From: Roseiarcus sp963823165
GTDB lineage: Bacteria > Pseudomonadota > Alphaproteobacteria > Rhizobiales > Beijerinckiaceae
Assembly (NCBI GenBank): GCA_963823165.1
Contig: CAWGKV010000025.1
Location: 55,661-119,660 of the forward strand
Direction: 5' to 3'
DNA: 64,000 nucleotides
Positions 37,352-45,957 of the stretch are shown here, one piece after another. The translations under genes were made by a program, and so were the position numbers. Positions within the stretch are counted from its first letter, which is position 1; each line of letters opens with the position of its first letter. The notes beneath the pieces are model-generated. The model was not told the DNA's origin, did no database searches, and was given only the letters and a program-made list of their open reading frames with translations.

Positions 37352-38160
37352 GCCGCCTCCGTCGTATTGGCCTCGGGGTCGACGACGATCGCGTGCACGC
37401 CCGCCTCCTTCAGCATGGCGAGAGCCTCCGGCGGCGCGGCCGCATCGGTGATGAGCGCGGAAATGCGCGACAGCGGGCAGACGACGAGGCTCCCGCGGGC
37501 GGCGAATTTGGAGGCGTCCGCCAGCACCACCAGCCTGTCGGCGCGCTTCAGGAGCTTATTTTCGGCGCGGGCGATCAGCGCGTCCCCCTCGATCACGCCG
37601 AGCGGCCCGATCGAGGCCGCGCTCATGAACATGAGCCGGGCCGAATAGTGCTGGATGGCGTCGTCATCGAACGGCGCCACGATCAGCTTCTGGTCGCGGT
37701 AGACCTCGCCGCCGGGCAGGGCGACGCGGTTCTGCGTCTCGTGGATCAGGAACTCCGCCAGAGGGTAGGAATTCGTCAGAATCTTCAGCCGCGTGCCCCG
37801 GAGGAAGTCGGCCATCTGGAACGTGGTGGTGCCGCCGTTGATGATCACGACGTCGCCGGTCGCGCACATCTCGACCGCCCTGCGGGCAATGGCGCGCTTG
37901 GCGGCGATGTTGATCGTGTGGCTCACGTCGAACGAACGGGTCGCGAGCGGCCTCGAAGACATCGGCCGGGAGAAGGCGTCGCCGACCGCCTGGATGCCAC
38001 CGTGCAGACGCTCGGCGAAGCCTGCTTCGGCCAGACGTCCGGCGTCTCGGCGGGCGGACGCGGCGGATGCGCCGGTCGCAGACATGATGTCCGCGATCGA
38101 GACAAAACCCCGCTCGGCCAGCAGTTTCTTGACGATTTCGGCGCGCTCACGCTCGCGCAT
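37348..38160 (-). CDS. rhaR: DeoR/GlpR family regulator of the rhamnose genes
   Basis: Transcription factor of 270 residues. The helix-turn-helix is VSIADIMSATGASAASARRD near the N-terminus; the effector domain includes VVIINGGTTTFQMADFLRG and LFMSAASIGPLGVIEGDALI, where sugar phosphate normally binds. ATG at 38160 is chosen because it has AAAGG nearby and gives the family's N-terminus MRERERAEIVKKLL; upstream in-frame TTG at 38229 is less likely. It overlaps rhaT by 4 bp and is divergent from rhaD, so it probably controls both units. Confidence 0.87.
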
Positions 38161-38344
38161 GGCCCTTTGGCGTTCCTCAACTCGTTTTTGCTTGGACGCT
38201 ACTTTGCCATCGGGAACGAGGGCTGTCAATCAGGAGCGGTCACACTCGCTCAACGAAAAGCACATCGCGTTGCCGATATTGACGTATTGCAATCATTTGC
38301 GTAGTCTTCGCTCATAATCGCTCGACAAGGGAGAGGAACGACCG
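38161..38344. promoter_or_regulatory. Divergent rhaR/rhaD control region
   Basis: For the rhaD side, TTGACG (38279-38284) and TAGTCT (38302-38307) are 17 bases apart and could be -35 and -10. For the rhaR side, TTGACA on the minus strand (38224-38229) is followed 17 bases later by CAAAGT. An AT-rich stretch between about 38274 and 38298, with repeated TATTG and CAAT elements, is a candidate site for the DeoR-type regulator. GGGAGAGG precedes the rhaD start. All sites are predictions. Confidence 0.45.
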
Positions 38345-40450
38345 ATGAGCGGCCAGCAATCCGGCCTCGACGCGGCCTTGCCCGACCTGTGGGACGACGC
38401 TCATGCCGCCGAGCTCGACGAGCCGGGCCTGCTCCTCTATCGCTCGAACCTTCTCGGCAGCGACCTTCGCATCACCAACTTCGGCGGGGGCAACACGTCC
38501 GCCAAGCTGATGGGCGCCGATCCGCTGACCGGCGAGCCGGTCGAGGTGCTCTGGGTCAAAGGATCGGGCGGCGACATCGGATCGATGAAGCTCGACGGCT
38601 TCTCGACCCTCTATCTCGACAAGCTTCTCAGCCTCAAGTCGGTCTATCGCGGCCTCGCGCACGAGGACGAGATGGTCGCGCTGTTCAACCATTGCACCTT
38701 CAGCCTCAATCCGCGCGCGACCTCGATCGACACGCCCCTGCACGGCTTCGTGCCGCACCCGCATGTCGATCACGTGCACGCCGACGCGGTGATCGCGATC
38801 GCGGCGAGCGAAAACGCAGAAGAGCTCACGCAAGAGGCCTTCGGCGGCGAACTCGGCTTCCTGCCCTGGCAGCGGCCGGGATTCGACCTCGGCCTCAAGC
38901 TCGGCGTCATGGCGGAGGCGAACCCGAAGCTGAAGGGCGTGGTGCTCGGCGGCCACGGCCTCTTCACCTGGGGGCCGACCTCGAAGGCCTGCTACGAGAC
39001 GACGATCGCCACGATCAACAAGGCCTCCGCCTGGCTCGCCGCCCGCGCGCGTGGGCCCGCCTTCGGCGGCGAGGCCATGAAGGCGCTGCCGCCCGAGCGG
39101 AGGCGCGAGGTCGCGGCAAAGCTCATGCCGGCGATCCGCGGCCGCATCTCGGCGGGCGAGCGCAAGGTCGGCCATTTCACCGACGCGCCGGAAGTGCTCG
39201 AGTTCGTCGACTCGCGCGACCTGAAGAGGCTCTCCGCGCTCGGAACGTCCTGCCCCGATCATTTTCTGCGCACCAAAATCCGGCCGCTGGTGCTACCATT
39301 CGACGCGGCGACCATGAACCTCGAGGCGGTCGTGGCGTCGCTCGACGAGCGGCTCGCGGCCTATCGCGCCGATTACGCCGCCTATTACGAGCGCTGCAAG
39401 CGGCCGAGCTCGCCCGCGATGCGCGATCCGAACGCCGTGGTCATCCTCGTCCCCGGCGTCGGCATGCTGACCTTCGCCAGGGACAAGGCGACGGCGCGGA
39501 TCGCGGCGGAGTTCTACGTCAATGCGATCAACGTCATGCGCGGCGCCTCGAGCGTCAGCCGCTATGTCGGGCTCGCCGAGCAGGAGGCCTTCGATATCGA
39601 ATACTGGCTTCTGGAGGAAGCCAAGCTTAAGCGCATGCCGAAGCCGAAATCGCTCGCCGGGCGCGTCGCCTTCATCACCGGCGGCGCGGGCGGCATCGGG
39701 CGGGCGATCGCCCAGCGCCTGATCGGCGAAGGCGCCTGCGTGGTGCTGGCGGACATCGACGCAACGAGCCTCGAAGGGACCGTCGCCGAATTCCGCAAGG
39801 CGTTCGGCCGGGACGCCGTCGCCGGCGCGCTCGCCGACGTCACGGACGAGACGGCGGTCGCCGCCGCCTTTCGCGACGCGGTCGTCGGCTACGGCGGGGT
39901 CGACATCGTGGTCGCCAACGCGGGGATCGCCTCGGCCGCGCCGTTCGAGGACACATCGCTCGAGCTATGGAACCGCAACATCGCCATTCTCGCGACCGGC
40001 TATTTCCTCGCCGCCCGCGAAGGCTACCGCATCATGAAGGAATCTGCGCTCGGCGGAAGCATCGTGTTCGTCGCCTCGAAGAACGCGCTCGCCGCCTCGC
40101 CCGGCGCCTCCGCCTATTGCACGGCGAAGGCGGCCGAGGTGCATCTCGCGCGCTGCCTCGCGCTCGAAGGCGCGCCGCTCGGCATTCGCGCCAACGTCGT
40201 CAATCCCGACGCGGTGCTGCGCGGCTCAAAGATCTGGCAGGGCGAGTGGCGGGCGCAGCGGGCCGCGTCCAACAAGGTCGCCGAATCGGACCTCGACGAG
40301 ATGTATCGTCAGCGGTCGCTCCTGAAGCGTTCCGTCTATCCGGAAGACATCGCCGAGGCGGTCTATTTTTTCGCCTCCGATCTCTCGGCCAAGAGCACCG
40401 GCAACATTCTCAACGTCGACGCGGGCAACGCGGTCAGCTTCACGCGGTAA
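38345..40450 (+). CDS. rhaD: Bifunctional rhamnulose-1-phosphate aldolase/short-chain dehydrogenase
   Basis: Fusion enzyme of 701 residues. The N-terminal class II aldolase (about 20-410) has the zinc-binding HPHVDHVH at 138-145 and GGHGLF at 202-207, and should split rhamnulose-1-phosphate into DHAP and lactaldehyde. The C-terminal SDR (about 435-701) has TGGAGGIG at 445-452 and the catalytic YCTAK at 591-595, and would oxidise the lactaldehyde. The stop is followed by a gap, so the isomerase and kinase usually near it are not here. Confidence 0.94.
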   Translation: MSGQQSGLDAALPDLWDDAHAAELDEPGLLLYRSNLLGSDLRITNFGGGNTSAKLMGADPLTGEPVEVLWVKGSGGDIGSMKLDGFSTLYLDKLLSLKSVYRGLAHEDEMVALFNHCTFSLNPRATSIDTPLHGFVPHPHVDHVHADAVIAIAASENAEELTQEAFGGELGFLPWQRPGFDLGLKLGVMAEANPKLKGVVLGGHGLFTWGPTSKACYETTIATINKASAWLAARARGPAFGGEAMKALPPERRREVAAKLMPAIRGRISAGERKVGHFTDAPEVLEFVDSRDLKRLSALGTSCPDHFLRTKIRPLVLPFDAATMNLEAVVASLDERLAAYRADYAAYYERCKRPSSPAMRDPNAVVILVPGVGMLTFARDKATARIAAEFYVNAINVMRGASSVSRYVGLAEQEAFDIEYWLLEEAKLKRMPKPKSLAGRVAFITGGAGGIGRAIAQRLIGEGACVVLADIDATSLEGTVAEFRKAFGRDAVAGALADVTDETAVAAAFRDAVVGYGGVDIVVANAGIASAAPFEDTSLELWNRNIAILATGYFLAAREGYRIMKESALGGSIVFVASKNALAASPGASAYCTAKAAEVHLARCLALEGAPLGIRANVVNPDAVLRGSKIWQGEWRAQRAASNKVAESDLDEMYRQRSLLKRSVYPEDIAEAVYFFASDLSAKSTGNILNVDAGNAVSFTR

Positions 40451-40726
40451 CGGCACGGTCGGATTCAGCCAAGCCGCCTCCCGGTCAAGCGTTGGCGGAT
40501 GTTCTCTGGACCCCCGCTTCCGGTGACACGGTGGGACCGACACCGGCTGCACTGACCGTCACGGGCCTCAGCCTCACGCAGTAGCGGCGCGGTTGGAGGA
40601 GCAAGGCGATCTTTCCGACCGGAGGCGCGCGGGAGCGCAACGCGCGTTTCGCCAAAGCCCGGATACCGGCTGCCAACAGGGTGATAATTCGTCCATAACA
40701 ACGAAAGCACAGGGCGGGAAAGCGCA

Positions 40727-42733
40727 CTATGGGCGGAGGGAGCGCATGCAGGGGTCGCTTGTGGAAGGAGCGGAGTCCGGGTGAAAGCCGTCATCCATTG
40801 CGTTCGCGAACTGGACCACACTCCAGTCTAGGGTGGTTGCACCAGAGCGCCAGCCCTGGCCTGGAGGCCCAGTCGGTGGGAGACATGGTTGAGCAACTGA
40901 AAATTGGTTGGTCCCGAGTTCAGCACAGTGCGTGGCGGCCTCCAGCGAGGCGCGGGCCTCTTCGAGTCTCCCCATCTTGAGCAGAATGTGACCGCGAAAA
41001 TGATGGTGGGGCGCCCGGCCGGGCTCCAGTTTGACTGCCTCGTCGATCGCAGCCAGCGCCTCATTCCAGAGCTTGTTGAGGGCCAACAGGTCTGCCAACA
41101 GCCGATGGTGTCGAGGGACCCCGGGAGCGAGCCTCGCGCAGGCTCGTGCGTATTCCAGTGCTTCATCGACATCGCCGGCTTTGCGCAATTCATCGGCCAA
41201 GCAGAAGTTCGCCAGACCGTCGCTTCGCTTCCGCTTGACCCAACTTTGTGCAAGCGGAAGAATGTCCGGGCTTCCAGCATCAAATTGCCGCAACGCTGTC
41301 ACTTTGAATCCGATGATTTCCGCATTGTCAGGATCCAATCGTAGGGCCTCATTCAGCGTCACGAACATAAGATCGCAATTCCCATCCCGGCGATATTCAC
41401 TCGCCAAACGGAAATGATGTTTGAAATTCGCGGGGTCCCTCGCGGCCGCCTCGCCAAACTTCTCGATAGCTTCGGCACGTTCACCAACTTTGGCGAGCAA
41501 ATCGCCCAAATAGTGAATCCATGATACAGCTTCGCCCTTTCTTGTCTCAGTCAGGTCCGCCAAGTCTATGGCGCGCCTTGCGTGTGCGATCGCCAGATCG
41601 AGCTTGCCTAATTTCATCCAGCATCGGCTGAGATTATATTCTCTCGCCGCGCGATAATGATCTTGCTTTGGGTTCAAATGCGTGTGGTGGCGCACCAAAT
41701 CTTCTAGTTTACGCTCTCGAACTACGAGACAGGCTTTCGACAACAACTCCAGATAATCGGCCGCGGGAGAATCGAGCTCTTTTCCAAAGATTTTATTATC
41801 GCTACGCTGCATTGCAAGGATCGCGCGCGCCAACCAGTTCAAGGCGGCATCGGTGTCGCCAACACGCATAAGTCTTCTGCCAATTTCGCCGAGTACGACA
41901 ACGTCGTCTTGAAAGTTGTTTTCACCTTCTTGTTGAAGGCGTTCAAATTCTTTGGCCCCGAGCGCTCTTGGATTATCTCTCAATTTGTATGCTGCCGACC
42001 GGAGGCTGAGCCTGCGCGCGTATGACTCTGAAAAATTGATCTCTTCAAAAGTATAAGAAAGAGTCGAAGCGACGTTTTTATCAATAACTTCCCATAATCT
42101 TCTCGCAACATCTTGGGATAGAGCGCATTTGCGATCAATGACAGCGGTATAATCTTCCGCACTCAGCTGCACCGATTGAGGAATGATTGAAATTTTTTGA
42201 GAAATATTGCTATCCACGTAGTAATTATCGAATGTTTCTGCCAGATAGGTTGCGCCATTAGCAACTACATCTTCGTATTTTACAACATATCCTCCAGTAC
42301 GTCGTTTGTGCTCCAGCCATCCTTCGTAGAAACGATTGTACATATTCGCAAATCCGACAATGGGATCGATACCATCAAACAATTGTGGACGATTTAGTTT
42401 GATGTCCTTAGGGGAATTCAATAAGCAGCTCTGCAGCCAGAGAATTGGATGACGCGCAACAATGACAACTTTGTCGCCAATCGGCAGATCAGCTGCCTCC
42501 TCCCGAAATGCGTGTTTCCAGACATGTCGATCTGTGAAATCGAGATCCGGAAGAGCAGCCTTAAGTATTTGCTCAACATACGTTGATCCAGTACGCTGCA
42601 GCCCGACATACGACATTTCTTGGCGAGCTTGATTAATCAATTGTCGTCTTCCGCTATCTCTTAGTTCAGTCAATTGCCGCACAAAGCGAGGTAATCGTTT
42701 GCGCTGCGCCACCACGTAACTATTAGGCTTCAA
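40727..42733 (-). CDS. Sulfotransferase-like protein with TPR repeats
   Basis: Protein of 668 residues. The N-terminal ~240 look like a PAPS-dependent sulfotransferase: YVGLQRTGSTYVEQIL (residues 42-57) is the 5'-phosphosulfate loop and VVIVARHPILWLQSCLL (89-105) the 3'-phosphate site. From about residue 280 to 620 come helical TPR units such as YNLSRCWMKLGKLDLAIAHA and HYLGDLLAKVGERAEAIEKF. The last ~35 residues are proline- and serine-rich and look unconserved. The N-terminal part is much richer in A+T than the TPR part. The acceptor is unknown; polysaccharide or protein is possible. Confidence 0.75.
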   Translation of the reverse strand: MKPNSYVVAQRKRLPRFVRQLTELRDSGRRQLINQARQEMSYVGLQRTGSTYVEQILKAALPDLDFTDRHVWKHAFREEAADLPIGDKVVIVARHPILWLQSCLLNSPKDIKLNRPQLFDGIDPIVGFANMYNRFYEGWLEHKRRTGGYVVKYEDVVANGATYLAETFDNYYVDSNISQKISIIPQSVQLSAEDYTAVIDRKCALSQDVARRLWEVIDKNVASTLSYTFEEINFSESYARRLSLRSAAYKLRDNPRALGAKEFERLQQEGENNFQDDVVVLGEIGRRLMRVGDTDAALNWLARAILAMQRSDNKIFGKELDSPAADYLELLSKACLVVRERKLEDLVRHHTHLNPKQDHYRAAREYNLSRCWMKLGKLDLAIAHARRAIDLADLTETRKGEAVSWIHYLGDLLAKVGERAEAIEKFGEAAARDPANFKHHFRLASEYRRDGNCDLMFVTLNEALRLDPDNAEIIGFKVTALRQFDAGSPDILPLAQSWVKRKRSDGLANFCLADELRKAGDVDEALEYARACARLAPGVPRHHRLLADLLALNKLWNEALAAIDEAVKLEPGRAPHHHFRGHILLKMGRLEEARASLEAATHCAELGTNQFSVAQPCLPPTGPPGQGWRSGATTLDWSVVQFANAMDDGFHPDSAPSTSDPCMRSLRP

Positions 42734-42843
42734 GTTTCATCTTGGTCAAGGAGTAAAAAGCCGAACCCAAAGTCTCTCGTTAACTTTGATCGCCCGAACC
42801 CAAGCTGACTACGGAATGGCGATGTGAGTCTGGTCAGCGAAGC

Positions 42844-42868
42844 CGAGCCGTGGACCGGCTCGTTTTTT
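42844..42868 (+). terminator. Rho-independent terminator, plus strand
   Basis: CGAGCC (42844-42849), loop GTGGACC, GGCTCG (42857-42862), then six T. This is a clean intrinsic terminator read on the plus strand. No plus-strand gene is recognised in the 2.4 kb before it: rhaD ends at 40450 and the sulfotransferase gene is on the other strand. Confidence 0.7.
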
Positions 42869-43010
42869 GACAAGCCTCTGTTCGTGCCGGGGAGCGGGTG
42901 GTGGTCGCCCCTACGAAATGGAGGTCGGACGCAACAGCGCCGCCCAAGCGGGCGGGATTCTGCATGGGCTCAAAGAAGGCGCAGCGCCACGCGACCGCTG
43001 CGCTCTTCCG

Positions 43011-43403
43011 CTACGCGCGATAGCCTGCAAAACCGAGGCCAGCGAAGCCCGTCAGCATCATCGCCCAAGTCGAGGCTTCCGGCGCCGTTGCGATGTCAAG
43101 CGTGAAGTTCTGGTTCGCCCCAGCCCCCCGGGTCCGAACCCGGTGTAGGAGTCTAGCCCACAGACGTCGTCGGCCCGGTGTTTATATACCGCACGGCCGG
43201 CCGCAGGGCGGCTGGCCCGGATGAAAATCCGCCGCTAAATGTCAGACCAGTTAGATCGATGCTTCCGCTCCCGGTCGCGTCTAGGTTACCCCCTGTTTGA
43301 GAGTGACGGTATAGGCCTGGGCGGCTCCGGCGGCCGATAGCGCCAGTGCGGTCATGCATGGCGGCGCCAGTTGCTTAAGACAGGAATTGTAGAACAGTTT
43401 CAT
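43011..43403 (-). pseudogene. PEP-CTERM protein relic
   Basis: Pieces of one short exported protein lie in three frames. From ATG at 43403 comes MKLFYNSCLKQL, a signal core ALALSAAGAAQA and YTVTLKQ. After a one-base gap in the G run (plus-strand C run 43289-43293) it reads GGNLDATGSGSIDLTGLTFS, later YINTGPTTSVG. It ends GANQNFTLDIATAPEASTWA, then MMLTGFAGLGFAGYRA and the stop. The last part is the PEP-CTERM sorting signal. The segment between SYTGFGPGG and the sorting region is far shorter than in normal members, so there is an internal deletion as well as frameshifts. Confidence 0.75.
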
Positions 43404-43568
43404 TATGTTCCTCCCCGCGAGAGCCTTGCTCTGCACTTCAGCCCACAGTGGCTTCGAACTGAGCGGGATATCCCTGCGGCGTTAACTGCCTCCTCACTCA
43501 CGACTCCTCAATGGCAGAGGAACAGAACAATATTCCGCACGCCGTGCGGTGATGGAGAAGCGCCTTTC

Positions 43569-44705
43569 GTGACCCAATCTCTCCCTCCAAAAAGCGCGCC
43601 GGGCCGCCTCACGATCGATCTTTCTGCGCTGGCGGACAATTGGCGAAAACTCGCCGACCGAGCGGCGCCTGGCCGATGCGCGGCGGTCGTGAAGGCGAAC
43701 GCCTATGGAATCGGCCTCGACCGGGCGGCGCCGGCGCTGTGGGACGCGGGCGCCAGAATTTTCTTCGTCGCCCATCTCGGCGAGGGTTTTGAAGCGCGGC
43801 GCCTGCTTCCGGACGAGGCGGAGATTTACATCCTCAACGGCCTCGAGGCGGGGGCCGATCCAGTCGATTACGCCGCACATCGCCTGAAGCCGGTGATCGG
43901 AAGCGAGGCGGAGCTCGAGCGCTGGTCCTCCCTGGCGAGAGGGCGCGGCCGCACCCACCCCTGCGCCTTGCATCTCGACACCGGCATGAGCCGGCTCGGC
44001 TTCGATTCGCTCGCCGCTCTGCAGCGCGCGATGGGACGGGCCGGCGCGAGGAGCGGCGCCGACCTCTTGATGAGTCATTTCGTCTCGTCGGAGCGGCCGG
44101 ACGATCCGATCAACGCAGAGCAGGTCGCTCGGTTCAAGGCTGCGCGGAAGGCGTTTCGGCGCCTTCCCGCTTCACTCGCCAATTCGTCCGGCATGTTTTT
44201 GGACGCGCGCCCGGTCTACGATCTCGCCCGGCCCGGCTACGCCCTCTACGGAGGCAATCCGACCCCAGGCAAGCCGAACCCGATGCGCCCGGTCGTGACG
44301 CTCAGCGTCGCCGTCCAGCAGACGCGCTGGATCGAGGCCGGCGCGACCTGCGGCTACAACGCCCAATGGACGGCTGGCCGGCGGACGCGACTCGCGACTC
44401 TGCTCGCCGGCTACGCCGACGGCCTGCCGCGCGGGGCCGGCGCGACCGTCGGGCGGCCGGGAGCCGAGGTGGTCATCGCGGCAAAACGCTGCCCGCTGGT
44501 CGGCCGCATTTCGATGGACCTGAGCGTCGCCGACGTCACCGACCTGCCGGAGGAATCCGTGTTTCCAGGCGTCGGAGCGGAGTTCTTCGGCGCGGCCGCG
44601 GACCTCGACGATTTCGCCGCGCGGAGCGGCACGATCGGCTACCAGGTGCTGACCAGCTTGGGCAGGCGCTACCGGCGTTTCTACAGTGAAGGACCGGAGG
44701 GATAG
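43569..44705 (+). CDS. alr: Alanine racemase
   Basis: PLP enzyme of 378 residues making D-alanine for peptidoglycan. PLP lysine is Lys42 in VVKANAYGIG; catalytic tyrosine is Tyr263 in TCGYNAQWTAGR; the family marks LHLDTGMSRLGF, ANSSGMF, RPGYALYGG and GRISMDLSVADV are all present. GTG at 43569, with GGAGAAG upstream, gives the correct N-terminus; extension to earlier starts would run into the PEP-CTERM relic. Confidence 0.92.
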   Translation: MTQSLPPKSAPGRLTIDLSALADNWRKLADRAAPGRCAAVVKANAYGIGLDRAAPALWDAGARIFFVAHLGEGFEARRLLPDEAEIYILNGLEAGADPVDYAAHRLKPVIGSEAELERWSSLARGRGRTHPCALHLDTGMSRLGFDSLAALQRAMGRAGARSGADLLMSHFVSSERPDDPINAEQVARFKAARKAFRRLPASLANSSGMFLDARPVYDLARPGYALYGGNPTPGKPNPMRPVVTLSVAVQQTRWIEAGATCGYNAQWTAGRRTRLATLLAGYADGLPRGAGATVGRPGAEVVIAAKRCPLVGRISMDLSVADVTDLPEESVFPGVGAEFFGAAADLDDFAARSGTIGYQVLTSLGRRYRRFYSEGPEG

Positions 44706-44713
44706 CGTTATAA

Positions 44714-45193
44714 ATGCAAATCCGCGAGGCCGTCGCCGGCGACAGCGAACAAGCCTGCAACGTGATGCGCCGCTCGATCACGGAGCTCTGCGCCGCCGAT
44801 CACGGAAACAATTCTGCCATCCTGGCCCGCTGGCTCGCCAACAAGACCCCTGAAAACGTCGCCGTCTGGATCGCGCGGCCCGACAGCTCCCTGCTCTTGG
44901 CGGTCGAGGGCGGCGCGATCGTCGCCGTCGGCATGGTGACCGACGCCGGGGAGATTTTGCTCAACTACGTCTCGCCCGACGCGAGGTTTCGCGGCGTCAG
45001 CAGAGCGCTCCTCGCCGCGCTCGAATCCAGGGCGGCGGAGCGCGGCGCCTGGCAGTGCCGTCTCGAGAGCACGGAAACGGCGCATCGCTTCTACCGCCGC
45101 GCCGGCTATGTCGAGGACGGATCGCCGAACGAAAAATTCGGCATGGCGTCGGGCTACCGGATGACGAAGGTTTTGGCAAAGTGGAGGTCTTGA
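44714..45193 (+). CDS. GNAT family N-acetyltransferase
   Basis: Protein of 159 residues, starting 8 bp after alr and probably cotranscribed with it. MQIREAVAGDSEQACNVMRR is the usual opening strand and helix; the central VEGGAIVAVGMVTDAGEILLNYVSPDAR is followed by the acetyl-CoA loop RFRGVSRALLAAL and the tail TAHRFYRRAGYVEDG. Substrate unknown. Confidence 0.8.
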   Translation: MQIREAVAGDSEQACNVMRRSITELCAADHGNNSAILARWLANKTPENVAVWIARPDSSLLLAVEGGAIVAVGMVTDAGEILLNYVSPDARFRGVSRALLAALESRAAERGAWQCRLESTETAHRFYRRAGYVEDGSPNEKFGMASGYRMTKVLAKWRS

Positions 45194-45270
45194 TCGCGGG
45201 CGAGCGCTGTCGCCTGCTCGCGTCGCCGCCGAGGTCATCTCCTGCCTCGAGCGACCGGGCGCCGAGTGCT

Positions 45271-45597
45271 TTAGACAATAGCCAGGAATAGCGCCAGGGC
45301 GCGGTTGACGCGCACGATAAGCGCATCGTCAGCGGCGCCGATCGCCGCGCCGACTTTGGTCGCAGGTACGACAGTGATCTTGTCGATGGCGATCTGCGAA
45401 GGCTGACCCAATCCGTTCTGCGGAGACGGCGCGACGTCGATCCGAAGCTGAGGCGCGTCATCGCGCAGGGTCGTCGTCAAGGGACAAATCACGACAGACG
45501 GCAACTCATTGAACAAGTCGCTCTGCACCACCAAGGCGGGTCTCGGCTTGCCGTAATCTCCCGGGGTCGCAACCGTCACGAATTGGCCCCGACGCAT
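45271..45597 (-). CDS. MazF/PemK-type toxin
   Basis: Predicted endoribonuclease of 108 residues. The N-terminal MRRGQFVTVATPGDYGKPRP and SVVICPLTTT match the PemK-like fold, with the catalytic arginine region at RPALVVQSD and the late KITVVPATKVG strand. It starts at 45597 in a TAATG shared with the stop of the antitoxin gene. It likely cleaves mRNA when free. Confidence 0.88.
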   Translation of the reverse strand: MRRGQFVTVATPGDYGKPRPALVVQSDLFNELPSVVICPLTTTLRDDAPQLRIDVAPSPQNGLGQPSQIAIDKITVVPATKVGAAIGAADDALIVRVNRALALFLAIV

Positions 45598-45827
45598 TAT
45601 CGCTCCGGCCACTCATAGACGCTCTCCATGAATTGCATGATTTCATCGCCGCCCGGATCGCCTGCCGCAATTGCGCGCGCCTGCTTGCGGCACGCCTCGA
45701 CAAAGCCTGGGGCCGTCACGTCCGGAACCCAAATTTGTACGGGACGAAGGCCGGCTGCCCGCATGCGCTGCCTATAGGACGCCATTCGTTTGGACGCTGG
45801 AACTGGGTTGCTGCTTGGACGCGCCAT
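45597..45827 (-). CDS. MazE-family antitoxin (DUF3018)
   Basis: Antitoxin of 76 residues with the DUF3018 sequence SKRMASYRQRMRAAGLRPVQ followed by IWVPDVTAPGF, and an acidic C-terminal tail (GGDEIMQFMESVYEWPER) to block the toxin. It precedes the toxin gene with a one-base overlap. The start ATG at 45827 has no ribosome site; a 12-bp perfect palindrome lies nine bases upstream. Confidence 0.85.
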   Translation of the reverse strand: MARPSSNPVPASKRMASYRQRMRAAGLRPVQIWVPDVTAPGFVEACRKQARAIAAGDPGGDEIMQFMESVYEWPER

Positions 45828-45836
45828 GATATTCTT

Positions 45837-45848
45837 GTAACATGTTAC
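45837..45848. promoter_or_regulatory. Palindromic operator candidate for the MazEF-type pair
   Basis: GTAACATGTTAC is a perfect 12-bp palindrome ending nine bases before the antitoxin ATG. Self-regulated toxin-antitoxin operons commonly have such a site at the promoter. Repressor binding is inferred. Confidence 0.55.
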
Positions 45849-45957
45849 GCCGGCTCACGCAATCCTGCGTTGGTGGAGGCTGTTATCGGGTGTGGTGGGC
45901 AAACGGAATTTTGTCCAGCCAGCGCGGCGTCAGCGGTTTCGCGTCTGCCTGCGGGCG

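Noticed and set aside
43120..43150. tRNA-like T-arm (CCGGGTCCGAACCCGG)
   Set aside because: The loop is six bases rather than seven, no acceptor or anticodon stem fits, and the sequence lies in the PEP-CTERM relic.
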